Assembly: GCA_036346255.1 (NCBI GenBank)
Contig: JAYEVH010000228.1
Span: 62,001-126,000, forward strand
Source: Ampelocalamus luodianensis
Lineage: Eukaryota; Streptophyta; Magnoliopsida; Poales; Poaceae
DNA: 64,000 nucleotides
Reading direction: 5' to 3'
The notes under the pieces are model-generated. The model was given only the letters and a program-made list of their open reading frames with translations. It did not search any database and was not told the DNA's origin. The position numbers and the translations under genes were made by a program. Shown one piece after another: positions 35,485-46,639 of the stretch. How positions within the stretch are numbered: position 1 is the first letter of the stretch; each line of letters starts with the position of its first letter.

Positions 35485-36044
35485 CTATCAAGTAAATACA
35501 AAAGTCAAGATTAATTCTAACACTATCTATGTATGAATTTTGTCTAGGGAAATTGTTCATATGAATTTTGTCTAGGGAACTTGTTCTCTTTGTACTGCAT
35601 GCTCTTTTTGGCAAAATAGCCAGTGGATGATTTCGATTACCGAATGAAATGATAAAAGATGACCACGACTTGTACATCGCGTGCGTTGTAGATTTGGCAC
35701 TTGTAACTAACGCTCCAAAGTCAGGATTAGATTGGATGCCAAGATCAGATACCCGCAAACAGATAATCTTGTAAATTATAGTTATATTTTGAGAGAAACA
35801 TAAAAACGGGGGCATAAATTTGAACAAGTTTGGTTTGATTTTTCCGGCCAAGGTATCTTTACACAACTTCATGTTGCCAGTGAGAGAATTCAGTGGCAAA
35901 ACTAAATTCACTCTGGCCCAGTGGGAAAAAAACAAATTTTCCTCCTTTTTATCGCTGGGTTAGTATCCAGTGATTTGCACAATACTTGTAAGTTGGTAAA
36001 TTGATATTTTTTACGATTCTCTAACGTAATATGAAAAGTATGAA

Positions 36045-37375
36045 TAACAACAACAACAAAGTATTTGATCCCAAACAATATTATTTTATTATATTTTATT
36101 TTATTTGAAACCACCTTAAAATCAAAGAGACAGAGCCTTGCAAATAAAATAAAATATAATAATAAAATATAATAATAAAAATAATAATAAAAATAAAACC
36201 TACAAGGCTAAAACCCTAATCTGTACATCCCGCCATCCGAAGTGAGTGCCTAAAACACACCCCAAACCTTCTTAAGGTTCGTGCGTGGATCGCTAACTTC
36301 CATGCGCTCCTATCCAAAGCTAATTCTTTAGCTATATTCCGATCCCTCAAATCTCTTTTAACTGCTTCCTCCCACGTTAGTCTTGGTCGACCTCTGCCTC
36401 TTCTTACGTTTTCAGTACGTCTTAAAATTCCACTACGTACCGGTGCCTCAGAAGGCCTCCGTTGGAGATGTCCAAACCATCTCAAGCGATGTTGGACAAG
36501 TTTCTCTTCAATTGGTGCTACCCCCACCCTATCACGTATATCCTCATTGTGGATTCGATCTCGCCTTGTGTGACCACATATCCACCGCAGCATCCTCATC
36601 TCCGCTACACTCATCTTCTGTATATGTTGTCTTTTAGTCGACCAATATTCTGCTCCATATAGCATAGCAGATCTGATCACCGTCCTATAGAACTTACCCT
36701 TTAACTTTTGAGGAACTCTTTTGTCACACAGGATACCCGAAGCTTGGTGCCATTTTACCACCCGCTCTAATCTTGTAGCTCACGTTTTCATCAATCTTTC
36801 GTCTCATTGTAACATCGATCCCAAATATTGAAACGTGTCCTTCCTAGGCACTACATGTCCGTCCAGCCTACCATCTCCATCATCTACCCCGGCACCGCTG
36901 AAATCACACTTCATATACTCGGTTTTAGTCCTACTCAATTTAAATCCCTTCGATTCTAGGGGCTTCCTCCACATCTCTAGCTTCCTATCGACACCTATCC
37001 TACTCTCATCAACTAACAATACATCATCAGCGAAAAGCATACACCAAGAGATATCTCCTTGTATGTCCCACGTGACCTCGTCCATCACAAGGGCACAAAC
37101 GTATGGGCTCAACGCTGACTCTTGATGTAGTCCCATCTTAATAGAGAAATCACTTGTATCATCACCACATGTTCTGACATTAGTCACAACATCTTGGTAC
37201 ATATCCTTAATTAGGGTGACATACTTTGTTGGGACTTTTTTCCTTTGAAGCGCCCACCACATAAACTCTTCTTGGTACTTTGTCATAAGCTTCCTCCAAG
37301 TCGATAAATACCATATGAAGATCCTTCTTTTACTCCCTATACCTCTCCATCAACCGCCCTAGAATCGAAGGGCTT
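36045..37375 (-). mobile_element. 5'-truncated LINE with reverse transcriptase C-terminal half
   Basis: On the minus strand, 37286-36804 encodes the end of a LINE reverse transcriptase (VTNVRTCGDDTSDFSIKMGL and the catalytic CMLFADDVLLVDE). 36761-36216 continues with KLKGKFYRTVIRSAMLYGAE, MRMLRWICGHTRRDR and HRLRWFGHLQRRP. One frame break lies at about 36780. The 3' end is the (TTG)n tail seen as AACAACAACAACAAAG at 36046. Flanks carry a 17-bp target duplication with one mismatch (36028-36044 and 37384-37400). Confidence 0.88.
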
Positions 37376-37697
37376 TAGCATAAAATACGAAAAGTATGAA
37401 AATCTATAAAAAAATGTTGGACCAGAAGCTGGAATGTGATGACGGTTAATTCACATCAAGGCATTACTACTCTGTTTAAGCTGAATTCATGTTTCTTTGA
37501 TGTCTCATGCTGCATACCTCGTCCATCACAAGGGTAAAGTTCACCAAGGATTCTAGCATAAAATACGAAAAGTATGAAAATCTATAATAAAAAAAAATGT
37601 TGGACCAGAAGCTGGAATGTGATGACGGTTAATTCACATCAAGGCATTACTACTCTGTTTAAGCTGAATTCATGTTTCTTTGATGTCTCATGCTGCA
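37376..37697. repeat. tandem duplication of about 140 bp in intron 1
   Basis: Copy A (37376-37516) and copy B (37554-37697) both run from AGCATAAAATACGAAAAGTA to TGTCTCATGCTGCATAC with few differences. The spacer between them contains CCTCGTCCATCACAAGGG, which also occurs inside the LINE at 37076, and a 30-bp piece that is the inverted complement of 35067-35096. Confidence 0.85.
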
Positions 37698-37803
37698 TAC
37701 ATGTCATTCATTTTGTTGTGATGTTTGCTACTACTGAATTACAAGGTGGTGTTGGCACAAAAAAACTGAGTTACAAGGTGACTAAATTTCACTGTATCTG
37801 CAG

Positions 37804-37890
37804 CACTGCAAACCAAACATGTCGAAAATGAGATCCATATCACAAAATAGCCCGAGGAACCACCTTGATGACTACCATGTGATTTCTGAG
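37804..37890 (+). pseudogene. CPS-like exon 2, with in-frame TAG and frame disruption
   Basis: The acceptor is TATCTGCAG/CACTG and the donor GAG/GTAAAC. In the phase set by exon 1 it reads ALQTKHVENEIHITK then TAG, where OsCPS1 has Trp. After about three more codons the frame must change to reach HLDDYHVISEV, which is in phase with exon 3. An alternative open frame starts at an ATG at 37819 (MSKMRSISQNSPRNHLDD) and reads straight into exon 3. Translation from it would give a protein without a transit peptide. Confidence 0.7.
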
Positions 37891-38009
37891 GTAAACCTCT
37901 AATTCCACGGTGATTACATTTTCTTTTCGATTAAGATTTTTTCACAGTTATCATGAACAGTTGTTGATTTGTTACTGACCATGCCTTATGTCATGCACAT
38001 TTTCATCAG

Positions 38010-38310
38010 GTTCATGTGACAGACTTGCAGCCACTGATTGATCAAGTCAGAGAGATGCTAAGGTCGATGAACGACGGGGAGATCAGTATCTCAGCGTACG
38101 ACACCGCCTGGGTCGCCATGGTGCCAAGGCTGGACGGTGGCGAGGGCCCCCAGTTCCCGACCACCGTCCAGTGGATCATCAACAACCAGCTGCCTGACGG
38201 TTCCTGGGGTGATGCAGCCTTGTTCTCTTCCTACGACAAGTTGACAAACACCCTTGCCTGTGTTATAGCACTGACGAAATGGTCTCTTGAGCCTGACAAA
38301 TGCAATAGAG
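38010..38310 (+). CDS. CPS-like exon 3
   Basis: Acceptor TTTCATCAG, donor AATAGAG/GTAGTG. It encodes VHVTDLQPLIDQVREML, then EISISAYDTAWVAMVPRLDG and QWIINNQLPDGSWGDAALFS, ending SLEPDKCNR. These are the N-terminal hallmark blocks of plant class II diterpene cyclases (the SAYDTAWVA and QLPDGSWG motifs). Fully open. Confidence 0.92.
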
Positions 38311-38413
38311 GTAGTGCAAAAGTTACAGATACACAGTTAGTACAAAATGAACCAAGATATGGCTGACCTTTGCTGAATGCATGCTGCTTGGTTGGTGAGC
38401 ATTTGTTTTTTAG

Positions 38414-38597
38414 GACTCTGTTTTCTCCAGCAGAACATGTCGAGGTTAGCAGAGGAAGAGCCAGAATCAATGCCCATTGGTTTTGAGATTGCATTCCCTT
38501 CTCTCATAGAGGCAGCTAGGAGCTTGGCCATTGACTTCCAATATGATCACCTTGCTTTACAGGGCATATATGCTAACAGAGAAGCCAAGCTAAAGAG
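38414..38597 (+). CDS. CPS-like exon 4
   Basis: Acceptor TTTTTTAG, donor AAAGAG/GTACAT. It encodes LCFLQQNMSRLAEEEPESMP, then IGFEIAFPSLIEAARSLAID and YANREAKLK. The same length as the equivalent stretch of OsCPS1, although LWRLAEEE is altered to MSRLAEEE. Confidence 0.92.
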
Positions 38598-38697
38598 GTA
38601 CATATCCTATAGAATATGGCGCTGCACTTTTGCTTTTGTTTACATTGGGAAATTTTACTAAGTTTCCTTTCTAATTTATTTTGGTGACATAACGTAG

Positions 38698-38912
38698 GAT
38701 CCCAAAGGACATGATGCATAGAATTCCAACATCAATTCTGCATAGCCTGGAAGGAATGCCTGGGCTGGACTGGCAAAAGCTTCTGAAGCTCCAATGCAGT
38801 GATGGATCCTTCTTGTTTTCTCCTTCAGCTACTGCTTATGCTCTCATGCAAACTGGTGACAAGAAATGCTTCAGATATATCGACTGGATAGTCAAGAAAT
38901 TCGACGGAGGTG
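38698..38912 (+). CDS. CPS-like exon 5, contains the LHS motif
   Basis: Acceptor AACGTAG, donor GGAGGTG/GTAAGA. It encodes RIPKDMMHRIPTSILHSLEG, then LDWQKLLKLQCSDGSFLFSP and KKFDGG. LHS contributes the catalytic histidine of the His/Asn base dyad in ent-CPS. Fully open. Confidence 0.93.
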
Positions 38913-39019
38913 GTAAGAAATCCATGACATTGCACTAATGACTGTTTGTGATGCACCATAATGGATTAGATGGCATTTTGTGCCTCCAGATCTCAGATTG
39001 TTCATCTTGACCATTTCAG

Positions 39020-39140
39020 TTCCCAATGTTTACCCTGTCGATCTTTTTGAGCACCTCTGGGCTGTTGATCGATTAGAGCGTCTTGGGATCTCGCGATACT
39101 TCCAACGAGAGATTGAACATTGCATGGACTATGTGAACAG
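39020..39140 (+). CDS. CPS-like exon 6, contains the PNV motif
   Basis: Acceptor CCATTTCAG, donor AACAG/GTTTTC. It encodes VPNVYPVDLFEHLWAVDRLE, then RLGISRYFQREIEHCMDYVN. PNV supplies the asparagine of the ent-CPS base dyad. Fully open. Confidence 0.93.
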
Positions 39141-39267
39141 GTTTTCTTTTACAACTTATCTTTGCTAGCACTTTTTTTCTTTCGAAGACACAGCCTGGAA
39201 TGCTAAAGTTTGGGCACTAAATTAGGAATGTTCTTTTTACCTCTTTTCTCATTCTGTACTTCTGTAG

Positions 39268-39379
39268 GCACTGGACTGAAGAAGGAATTTGCTGGGCTAG
39301 GAACTCCAATGTAAAAGATGTGGATGACACAGCTATGGCTTTCCGACTACTACGGCTGCACGGATATAATGTCTCCCAA
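39268..39379 (+). CDS. CPS-like exon 7, contains the DXDD catalytic motif
   Basis: Acceptor TTCTGTAG, donor CCCAA/GTACAG. It encodes RHWTEEGICWARNSNVKDVD, then DTAMAFRLLRLHGYNVSQ. DVDD is the general acid motif of class II cyclases. The family reads NVSPSVFKNF across the next junction. Here the run of C's is one short (TCTCCCAA, where TCTCCCCAA is expected), so the exon ends in phase 0 rather than phase 1. Confidence 0.9.
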
Positions 39380-39498
39380 GTACAGCGCCATTTTTCCTTT
39401 TGAATTAACATATAAAATATATATTCTGATAATATTCCGTTGTGCATACTCTGTTGATTGTATTCATTTGTTGCATCACGAACTGCTGTTGTTTGCAG

Positions 39499-39725
39499 GT
39501 GTGTTTAAGAACTTTGAGAAGGATGGGGAGTTCTTTTGTTTTGTGGGACAATCAACTCAAGCAGTCACTGGGATGTATAACCTCAATAGAGCCTCTCATA
39601 TAAGTTTTCCTGGAGAGGACGTCTTGCAGCGTGCCAGGATTTTCTCATATGAGTTCCTGAGAGAAAGAGAAGCCCAGGGCACCCTTCGTGATAAATGGAT
39701 CATTGCTAAGGATCTACCAGGCGAG
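39499..39725 (+). CDS. CPS-like exon 8, damaged donor
   Basis: Acceptor GTTTGCAG. It encodes VFKNFEKDGEFFCFVGQSTQ, then AVTGMYNLNRASHISFPGED and LRDKWIIAKDLPGE. The exon itself is open, but the boundary reads GGCGAGTAATC where GGCGAG/GTAATC is expected. Using the remaining GT loses a base and shifts the frame; not splicing gives a TAA directly after PGE. A downstream AG at 39508-39509 could serve as an alternative acceptor and restore phase with exon 7. Confidence 0.88.
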
Positions 39726-40479
39726 TAATCCACTCCATGCTTGCACTTGATGACCATAGATGGATTGGAAAGTGAACATAGTTGCCAGTTGAATTGTTTC
39801 CTGATTATTTCTTAGGGTTTTATGCCTTCTTATATTTGTAATGTTATGTGCACTAGTTAGCATGGTTCTATTATTCATGTTGCAGAAAAAATATAAAAAC
39901 ATTAAAAAGTTCACAAAAATGAGCTCTTTTAGGGTGCACCAACTCCAAGGACTCCTCTGGAGGTAAGAGCTATGAATACATCTTGACCGTTGGTCATTGG
40001 ACGTTTTTTCACCAAGAAGAAAATATTAACCGGCTCTGCCGGTTACCATTCACGTGAATAAAAGTAATGTATTAAATGGGATTTATTGCACGAAGGGAAG
40101 GGTACATAAGCTGGGCACGCAAATCCATTGGAGAGTCATCTCTTTCCTTTTTCTCTGACATGCATGAGACTAATCTCTTACCAATATCGATCCACAAAAT
40201 ATTAAATGGATTGAAATTGAAGACAAATATGGCTTTCAAATAGTAAATGAAGAATCAGACGTGAAATTGGATGCTTTTCAGTGGCCCTGTTGTACACAAA
40301 TGTTGATTACATACATGAACAATATGACGTTTTATTAACAATTATGAAAAATGCTCATGCATGCACATTTTATATGTGGAATAAGCCAACAATTATATAG
40401 ATGTAAATTTTTGGTGAAAAATGTCAAGTATGCACATGAAATTGTTGATGCATATTCATGGTTGTACGGCGTTGCCATG

Positions 40480-41060
40480 GCGTCGTCTAGTCGACGACAT
40501 GTCGTCGATCGGCAGCAGTGGGCGACATGGTTGCTCGCCTAGGCGGGAGTGGTCTACGAGAGTGGGGCTCAGATCTAGCTTCTAGGCGACTCGAGAGAGG
40601 AGGAGAGAGGGCTCAAACACGGGAGGGATCCTTAGTTGCCGCCACCGGTTGTCAACCCTCTCTAGCTCGCATCCGCATGCGCCGCGCTGTCGCGGCACAT
40701 CGTCGCCTCCACGCTTCCGCCATCGCCTCGCAAGTACTATCCCTCCTCTCCTTTCTTCTCTGCTCCTCCTCTCTCGATCGATCTGCTGCTCGTCGCCCAT
40801 CGAGTCCTTCCTCTGCAGCTTGGGATGATGGATGAGTGGATGGTGCTGCTCGCCCTCCTCTGCTACTCACCCATAAACAGGATGAGGTGGCGGCCTAGTG
40901 CTATTAGTACAGGAGGAGGAGTGAATGCCTTAGATGGGCTTTTGGGCCTGAGTGAGTAGTGGCCCATCTGTCATTTATTCTTCTTCTTTTTCTGTTATAT
41001 GCGCTGCTTTTGCCAAATATATGTTATCGTCTAATCACCGTCTTGGCGCCTAGACGTCCT
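40480..41060. repeat. GC-rich insertion-like sequence in intron 8
   Basis: This block is much more GC-rich than the surrounding intron. It contains GCTCGCCTAGGCGGGAG near its left end and TTGGCGCCTAGACG near its right end. The CCTAGGCG words are shared with the hAT-like element of intron 1. No clean terminal repeat or target duplication was found. Confidence 0.4.
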
Positions 41061-41668
41061 GGGTTTACTTGTTTGATCCTTTAAGGCAAGACGTAACATT
41101 AATCTAATTGAACATTACCCATTGAAAGCTTGGAGAGCCAACAACATTTCGGTCAATTGCTTCTTATTGGAGAGCTGATTCTAGAGTCATGATGTGGATA
41201 TGTTCTCTGTGAAATTTTAAGCTACATGGATTTTGTTATTACATCTTGAGCCTAGACTGTAGTTTGCATGTTGTTACACGAGCCATCTTGACAACTACAC
41301 AAAACCAACTATAAACATTTTCCTTAAATGTCCATCTTGATGGTTGTTGGTAGAAGTCATTTATTACATTCGCCTCAGTAATTTCAATGTGTTGTTGGGT
41401 AGATTGGGTATATCTTAAGTGAGATTGTATACAATATTGCACCTAAAGGAAGTTGCAAATAGATATATATGTTCCCATATATATCATAACTTTTCAAATA
41501 CTAACATGTTACTGTGTTAATATACTCATCTCACTGGTACAGTTGGAAAGCCCATGTCAGTTTCCTATGCTGTGTCATAATTTTCTTAGAAAGTTTATAT
41601 TGTCTTGTATTCATGCAAAATTTTAGCTTTAACTAGATACCAACAAGAATATAGCTATGTATCAATAG

Positions 41669-41784
41669 GTACAATATACTCTGGACTTTCCTTGGTATGC
41701 AAGCTTGCCACGTATAGAAGCAAGAACATATCTTGATCAATATGGTGGTAACAATGATGTCTGGATTGGAAAGACACTCTACAG
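41669..41784 (+). CDS. CPS-like exon 9
   Basis: Acceptor ATCAATAG, donor CTCTACAG/GTAAAG. It encodes VQYTLDFPWYASLPRIEART, then DQYGGNNDVWIGKTLY. Fully open in the family frame. Confidence 0.93.
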
Positions 41785-41890
41785 GTAAAGTTTTGCTACT
41801 GTGCTTCAAAATCAAACATTGGTCCATGGCCTATATCTTCAACAAAAGTAATATTAATGTTACCCATATGTGATGGATGGCTTCTGGCAG

Positions 41891-41989
41891 GATGCCACTT
41901 GTGAATAACAATGCATATTTAGAGTTGGCAAGACAGGATTTCAACCGTTGCCAAGTTCTACATCAGCTTGAGTGGCATGGTCTACAAAA
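41891..41989 (+). CDS. CPS-like exon 10
   Basis: Acceptor TTCTGGCAG, donor CAAAA/GTATAT. It encodes RMPLVNNNAYLELARQDFNR, then CQVLHQLEWHGLQ. Fully open. Confidence 0.93.
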
Positions 41990-42088
41990 GTATATGTTAA
42001 TTCCATAAATTTCATTTGGTTACATCTCATTTTCGTACATGAACTTAGCTTAAACATGATAAGATTCTTGAGCATCATACATATTTAG

Positions 42089-42331
42089 GTGGTTTATTGA
42101 GGATGGCCTAGAAGCTTTTGGGATGGCACCAGAAGATGTTTTGAGAGCTTATTTTCTAGCTGCCGCCTGCATTTTTGAACCAAGCCGTGCCACTGAGCGA
42201 CTTGCATGGGCCAGAGTGTCGGTGCTTGCCAACGCTATTTCTTCACACCTTTGTAGTGATATATCGAGACAAAAAAGGATGAAATGTTTCATGCACAGCA
42301 GTCTCTATGAAGAAAATGGTGATGTATCATG
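42089..42331 (+). CDS. CPS-like exon 11
   Basis: Acceptor ATATTTAG, donor TCATG/GTGAGT. It encodes KWFIEDGLEAFGMAPEDVLR, then AYFLAAACIFEPSRATERLA and SLYEENGDVS. RAYFLAAA and FEP.RA.ERLAWAR are typical blocks of the C-terminal half. Fully open. Confidence 0.93.
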
Positions 42332-44097
42332 GTGAGTACTGTAACCAAGCTTGATTGAAAATTCTGATCCAGTTATGAATCATGTGATGTGATAATGGTT
42401 TACATGGAATGCTTTGATGTTTGTTCTCTCAATAACCAAAACGGCAAACTAATACGAGTATTTTGGCAGATGAATTCCACTAATAGACAGTTGAAAAAAT
42501 TGATATATCAAAGCCAATTACGTAAAAGTTCGGATTTCGATATTGCATAGACTTTGTTTTACTTTGCATGAGGTCACAAGATGTCTTTAAACTCTTTAGA
42601 AAAAAAAGGTTGTATTCCTAGTATTTTATCAGAAAATTAGCATTACTTTCTATAATAATTCATCACTTACATGGGAGGAGGCCACATTTAATATTGCAAA
42701 CCTAAAAAAATGCATTCTGTTTATTTCACTTATGTTGTACGAACCCGTGCTCCATTATAACCCTTTTTCATACTGAATATTGCATGCTGCTACAGCATAA
42801 AGCAAGGAACAAGTTTGTGCAATAAAATAAGAAATATCCATTCACTTATTTTTATTGTTGGATTCAATACCCCACTAACCGATTCATTAAATGAAAGAGA
42901 AGGATCTAACGTTGAGTTTGATCTATCTGTTCTTGCCTATCACATGAAAAGCAGAAAACGCGTGTCAAATGTGTTCGGGGGACAGAACGCTTCATAATCT
43001 CTCTTTTTATAGTAGTATAGCTTTAGTGCAAAACACCATTTAAAAAGAAATTTGTTGCTCGAAATAACTTTTGCAGTGATAAATACAATAGAATAAAATA
43101 CAATATCCATTTGATCCAAAACAATTGCCCTTGAAGTTATCCATAGGTTTTAGATTTTACAAAATAACCTTGTCATGGTGCGACACAACTTTTGCTGTGC
43201 TATATTACAGAAACAAGTACCTGTCAAGGTACAGGAGCACGCGGGAGGCTTGGTTGTAGCACAACACTTCCCATTTTAGCATTGCATGAGCATTTTTGCA
43301 AAATTTCGTAATATCGGTTAGTTGAGAATTTTTATTTACATGTTCTTTATTTATAAGAAAGACCAATGATCATCAGACATTTTATGGGCTTCGCGTTCAA
43401 TCTTGGCAATAGAAGGTTATGAAAATGTCAATAGAAACTAGATCCATTTTGTGTATGGATGGTTTAGATCAAACACTAAAAGGCCACTATATTATTCTAA
43501 ATTTACTCTCATACTCTTCCACCTTATAATGTAAACCAAAATCTCTCTTGATGTACACCATCAAAATATGACCTAACAAGTAATTGATTATTGAAGTTCT
43601 TGTATCCTATTTTCATATTATTCCTCCCAGATCCATTTACCTAGTGTATCAGGCAAAACTTACTAGTCAAATATTTATCAGCATGAACCAAAAATATTTG
43701 ATAGACTTATGAACCAGATGCCATTATATGTATTCATTTAATGAAGAACCAAAATATTTTGTACAGTGGCAATTCTATTAATTTAGGACACTTTCTTGTA
43801 AGTAGATATTTCAGCAAGAGCTAATTGCGTCCTTGGTACCTTAAACTTGCAACGTTTTCTCACTTTAAAATCACGTTGCTGTTATTGTGTAAATTAGCAC
43901 TATTATTCATTAGTTACTACTTACTTAGATATTATATTATATATAGAAAACATTTAAGATAGCATGGTGTGCCTTGAGGTACACATCGGAAGGTTCATTA
44001 TGGATGTATCTATGCAATTTGTTATACCACCTACTATGAAATATATGAAATTCAGTAAAGACATTTCTCAGTGCTCTAACATAAATTGTGCATTCAG

Positions 44098-44221
44098 GCT
44101 TAAACAAAATGCAAAAGATGAAATTCTTGTGAGGGCACTTCGACGACTTATTGATTTATTGGCACAAGAGGCAGGTACTCGTGAAGGACCAAAGTACATC
44201 CGCAATCTCTTACGACGTGCT
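44098..44221 (+). CDS. CPS-like exon 12
   Basis: Acceptor GTGCATTCAG, donor CGTGCT/GTAAGT. It encodes WLKQNAKDEILVRALRRLID, then LLAQEAGTREGPKYIRNLL. Fully open. The preceding intron (42332-44097, 1.8 kb) is AT-rich with no recognised element. Confidence 0.9.
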
Positions 44222-44308
44222 GTAAGTTAAACAAAGAACTGCACCTATTTGAAAGTTATTACATTTTTTATTAAATAAACATTCTAATATCATTGTTTGA
44301 ACTTCTAG

Positions 44309-44557
44309 TGGATCGAATGGATGATGCAACAGATAAATATCAAGGATGATAGATATAGTAAATCCAGTCTTATGCAACCAGGGTCATGCATGGTTCATGA
44401 CAAACAAACATGTTTTCTTCTAATTCAAATTATTGAGATTTGTGCTGGACGAATTAGTGAGGCAGCATCTATCATAAACAACATGGATGGTGCTTGGTTT
44501 ATTCAACCCACAGCTTCTATTTGTGACAGTCTCTACCACAAGATGTTACTTTCTCAG
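44309..44557 (+). CDS. CPS-like exon 13
   Basis: Acceptor AACTTCTAG, donor TCTCAG/GTAACC. It encodes WIEWMMQQINIKDDRYSKSS, then HDKQTCFLLIQIIEICAGRI and LYHKMLLSQ. Fully open. Its donor starts the 16.4-kb intron 13. Confidence 0.93.
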
Positions 44558-45167
44558 GTAACCCCTCTGTTTCATCAATTGTCTATCCTCCTTTTGTATG
44601 TAGCTATATGATGGCTGATGCCATGATTATTTTATTTTATTTGCTTTGAATAAATGAATCCGATGAGAAATCATTAAACTTATTTTACCTTTTTGTGTGA
44701 CTTAACTGGAACGAATGCCCCCTAATATCTCAAGCAACTCTAAGATTTAAGTGTTTTGTTACCTTAAATTTTTCAAGATAAAACTTGATTTAATTTGAGA
44801 TAAACAGAAAATCACAAGCAATAGTGCTCAACAATACAAATTCTTATTTAAATTTATCTCGGACAGCAATTGAGTTGCTCAGGAATCTTTGCTGAGTCAA
44901 AAGCCATCCATTACTCTATAGTCAGAAACTGTTTTAAACTAGCAGTGTCCGTGCTTTACAAAGGATCTCAAATAAACATATATAAGTTCTAAAATTGAAA
45001 ATCAATATGTATAAGGTAATTGCATACACAATCCACATCTGATCAACAAGCCACAGAGTCTTTTCATAAACCATATGCGCACAGATTATCTAATTGTTTA
45101 CAGAAGATCTTTGTAGTAATATATACATGTGTGCACATATCTATCTCTGAGCTCCCACCAACTCAAG

Positions 45168-45437
45168 GAATTTTTATTATTATTTAATTCTTTTTTATTA
45201 ATATTTTAAAGTTAATCTCTCACAAACTTTATTTCTAAATCTGACCCCTTTGGTCACGCCACCACCCCTGATGTGGCCAAAGCGTACTGTCACGCCACCA
45301 TACGAGGCGTAACAAAACATGCCACGCAAGCCCTTGGCCGCGCGCGTGCCAACGTGGAGGGCTTGCGTGGCATATGTCACGCCGCTTTTGGTGGCGTGAC
45401 AATGTTGAATTTTCACGCCATATAATATGGCGTGACA
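45168..45437 (+). repeat. left terminal inverted repeat of the MULE
   Basis: The inverted counterpart of 56450-56715. It contains GGTCACGCCACCACC, CTGTCACGCCACCATACGAG, GCCACGCAAGCCC, TGTCACGCCGC, TGGTGGCGTGAC and ATGGCGTGACAG, so the TIR is itself composed of smaller palindromes around GTCACGCC/GGCGTGAC. Confidence 0.92.
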
Positions 45438-46639
45438 GTAATGTCATATCGCGTGACGATGTGTATGGTGTGATAATCGAAGTTGGTTTGTAAATTATAA
45501 ATTCGTGCTCATGGTTGAATTTAGTTTGGACTTGATTTATGGATTTGGAACCTTAAGATTTGGTGGTAAGATGGAAACAAAGGGACTTGATTTATGGATT
45601 TGAAACCTTTTGAAAGATAAAAAACTATTGAAATTACGGTGATACATAACACCATGTACATGTAACATTTAACAATCTATAACTTAAAAATAGAGAATGT
45701 ATCTGTGAACCAAAGATAACACCATGATTTTAACTGAAAGTAAATACCTATATGAACCGATAATTTTTTTGTGGAAGTATGGATATATGGTAGACAGTAC
45801 CGCTGAGGAAACATGCGTAGAAATCCTACTAGAATGATAGGTGGTGCTCATTAAGAAATAAGGGCACGAAGTTTTGTAAATTAGGGTTTCCTTTTCTCAG
45901 AAATCAGGGTTTTGTCGCAGTTTCAGCGCTGTTTGTAGTAATTTGAAAATATAGCAAATGAGTTTAGGAAAATTACAAAACTTTTTATGTAGCCTCCTGT
46001 CATAGTGTTGTTGCTTCTGTAATTTTTGTATAATTTTATTCGTTTAGAGAAAGGATGGTTGATAATAATATTAGACGAGGTACAACCTTGAGGATGTCGT
46101 CCAAGCAAACTGTCTGCTGAAACACTTGTTATCCAAGCTATTGGAGTCTCTCCTCGATAAAGTCGTTTGAACGTATATAGGCAGGCAGTCGATGAAGTAC
46201 TTTATGAAGCTTATAGAGAATATGATTGAAGAGGTTGAGAACGCTCATTGTGATTATGAAGATGCTCTAAAACATGGAGAATTCGGTGTCGGTGCGAATG
46301 GTTCTTTCCAAGATTCCACTAGAAGAGGCATACTTGCAATATAGGCTTGCTTTGATGGCTTAGCGGAGACACAGAACAAGAACTACATTAGAGTCCGCGG
46401 ACAGAAGCATGTTACACATAGTGACATGGCATGATGGTTTGGCTAATTGCTTAAGTCATCCTCGCTACTACTACGGTACATTGCGACACAAGCATCCGGA
46501 CTATATAACTATACATGCCTTTAGGGGATAGTAAAAACATGCGGGGTAGGACGGGGGACTACTACGTAATGACCTGACCTACTACGTGGACCGAGGCCAT
46601 TTTCCCTTCCTTGCTAGCACGGCGTTGAACTCCTGGCCG

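Noticed and set aside
38016..38366. Treating the 38016 GTG-initiated frame as a complete small protein
   Set aside because: It is exon 3 of the cyclase entered through a splice acceptor at 38007-38009. The frame extends upstream of 38016, and the sequence after 38310 is intron.
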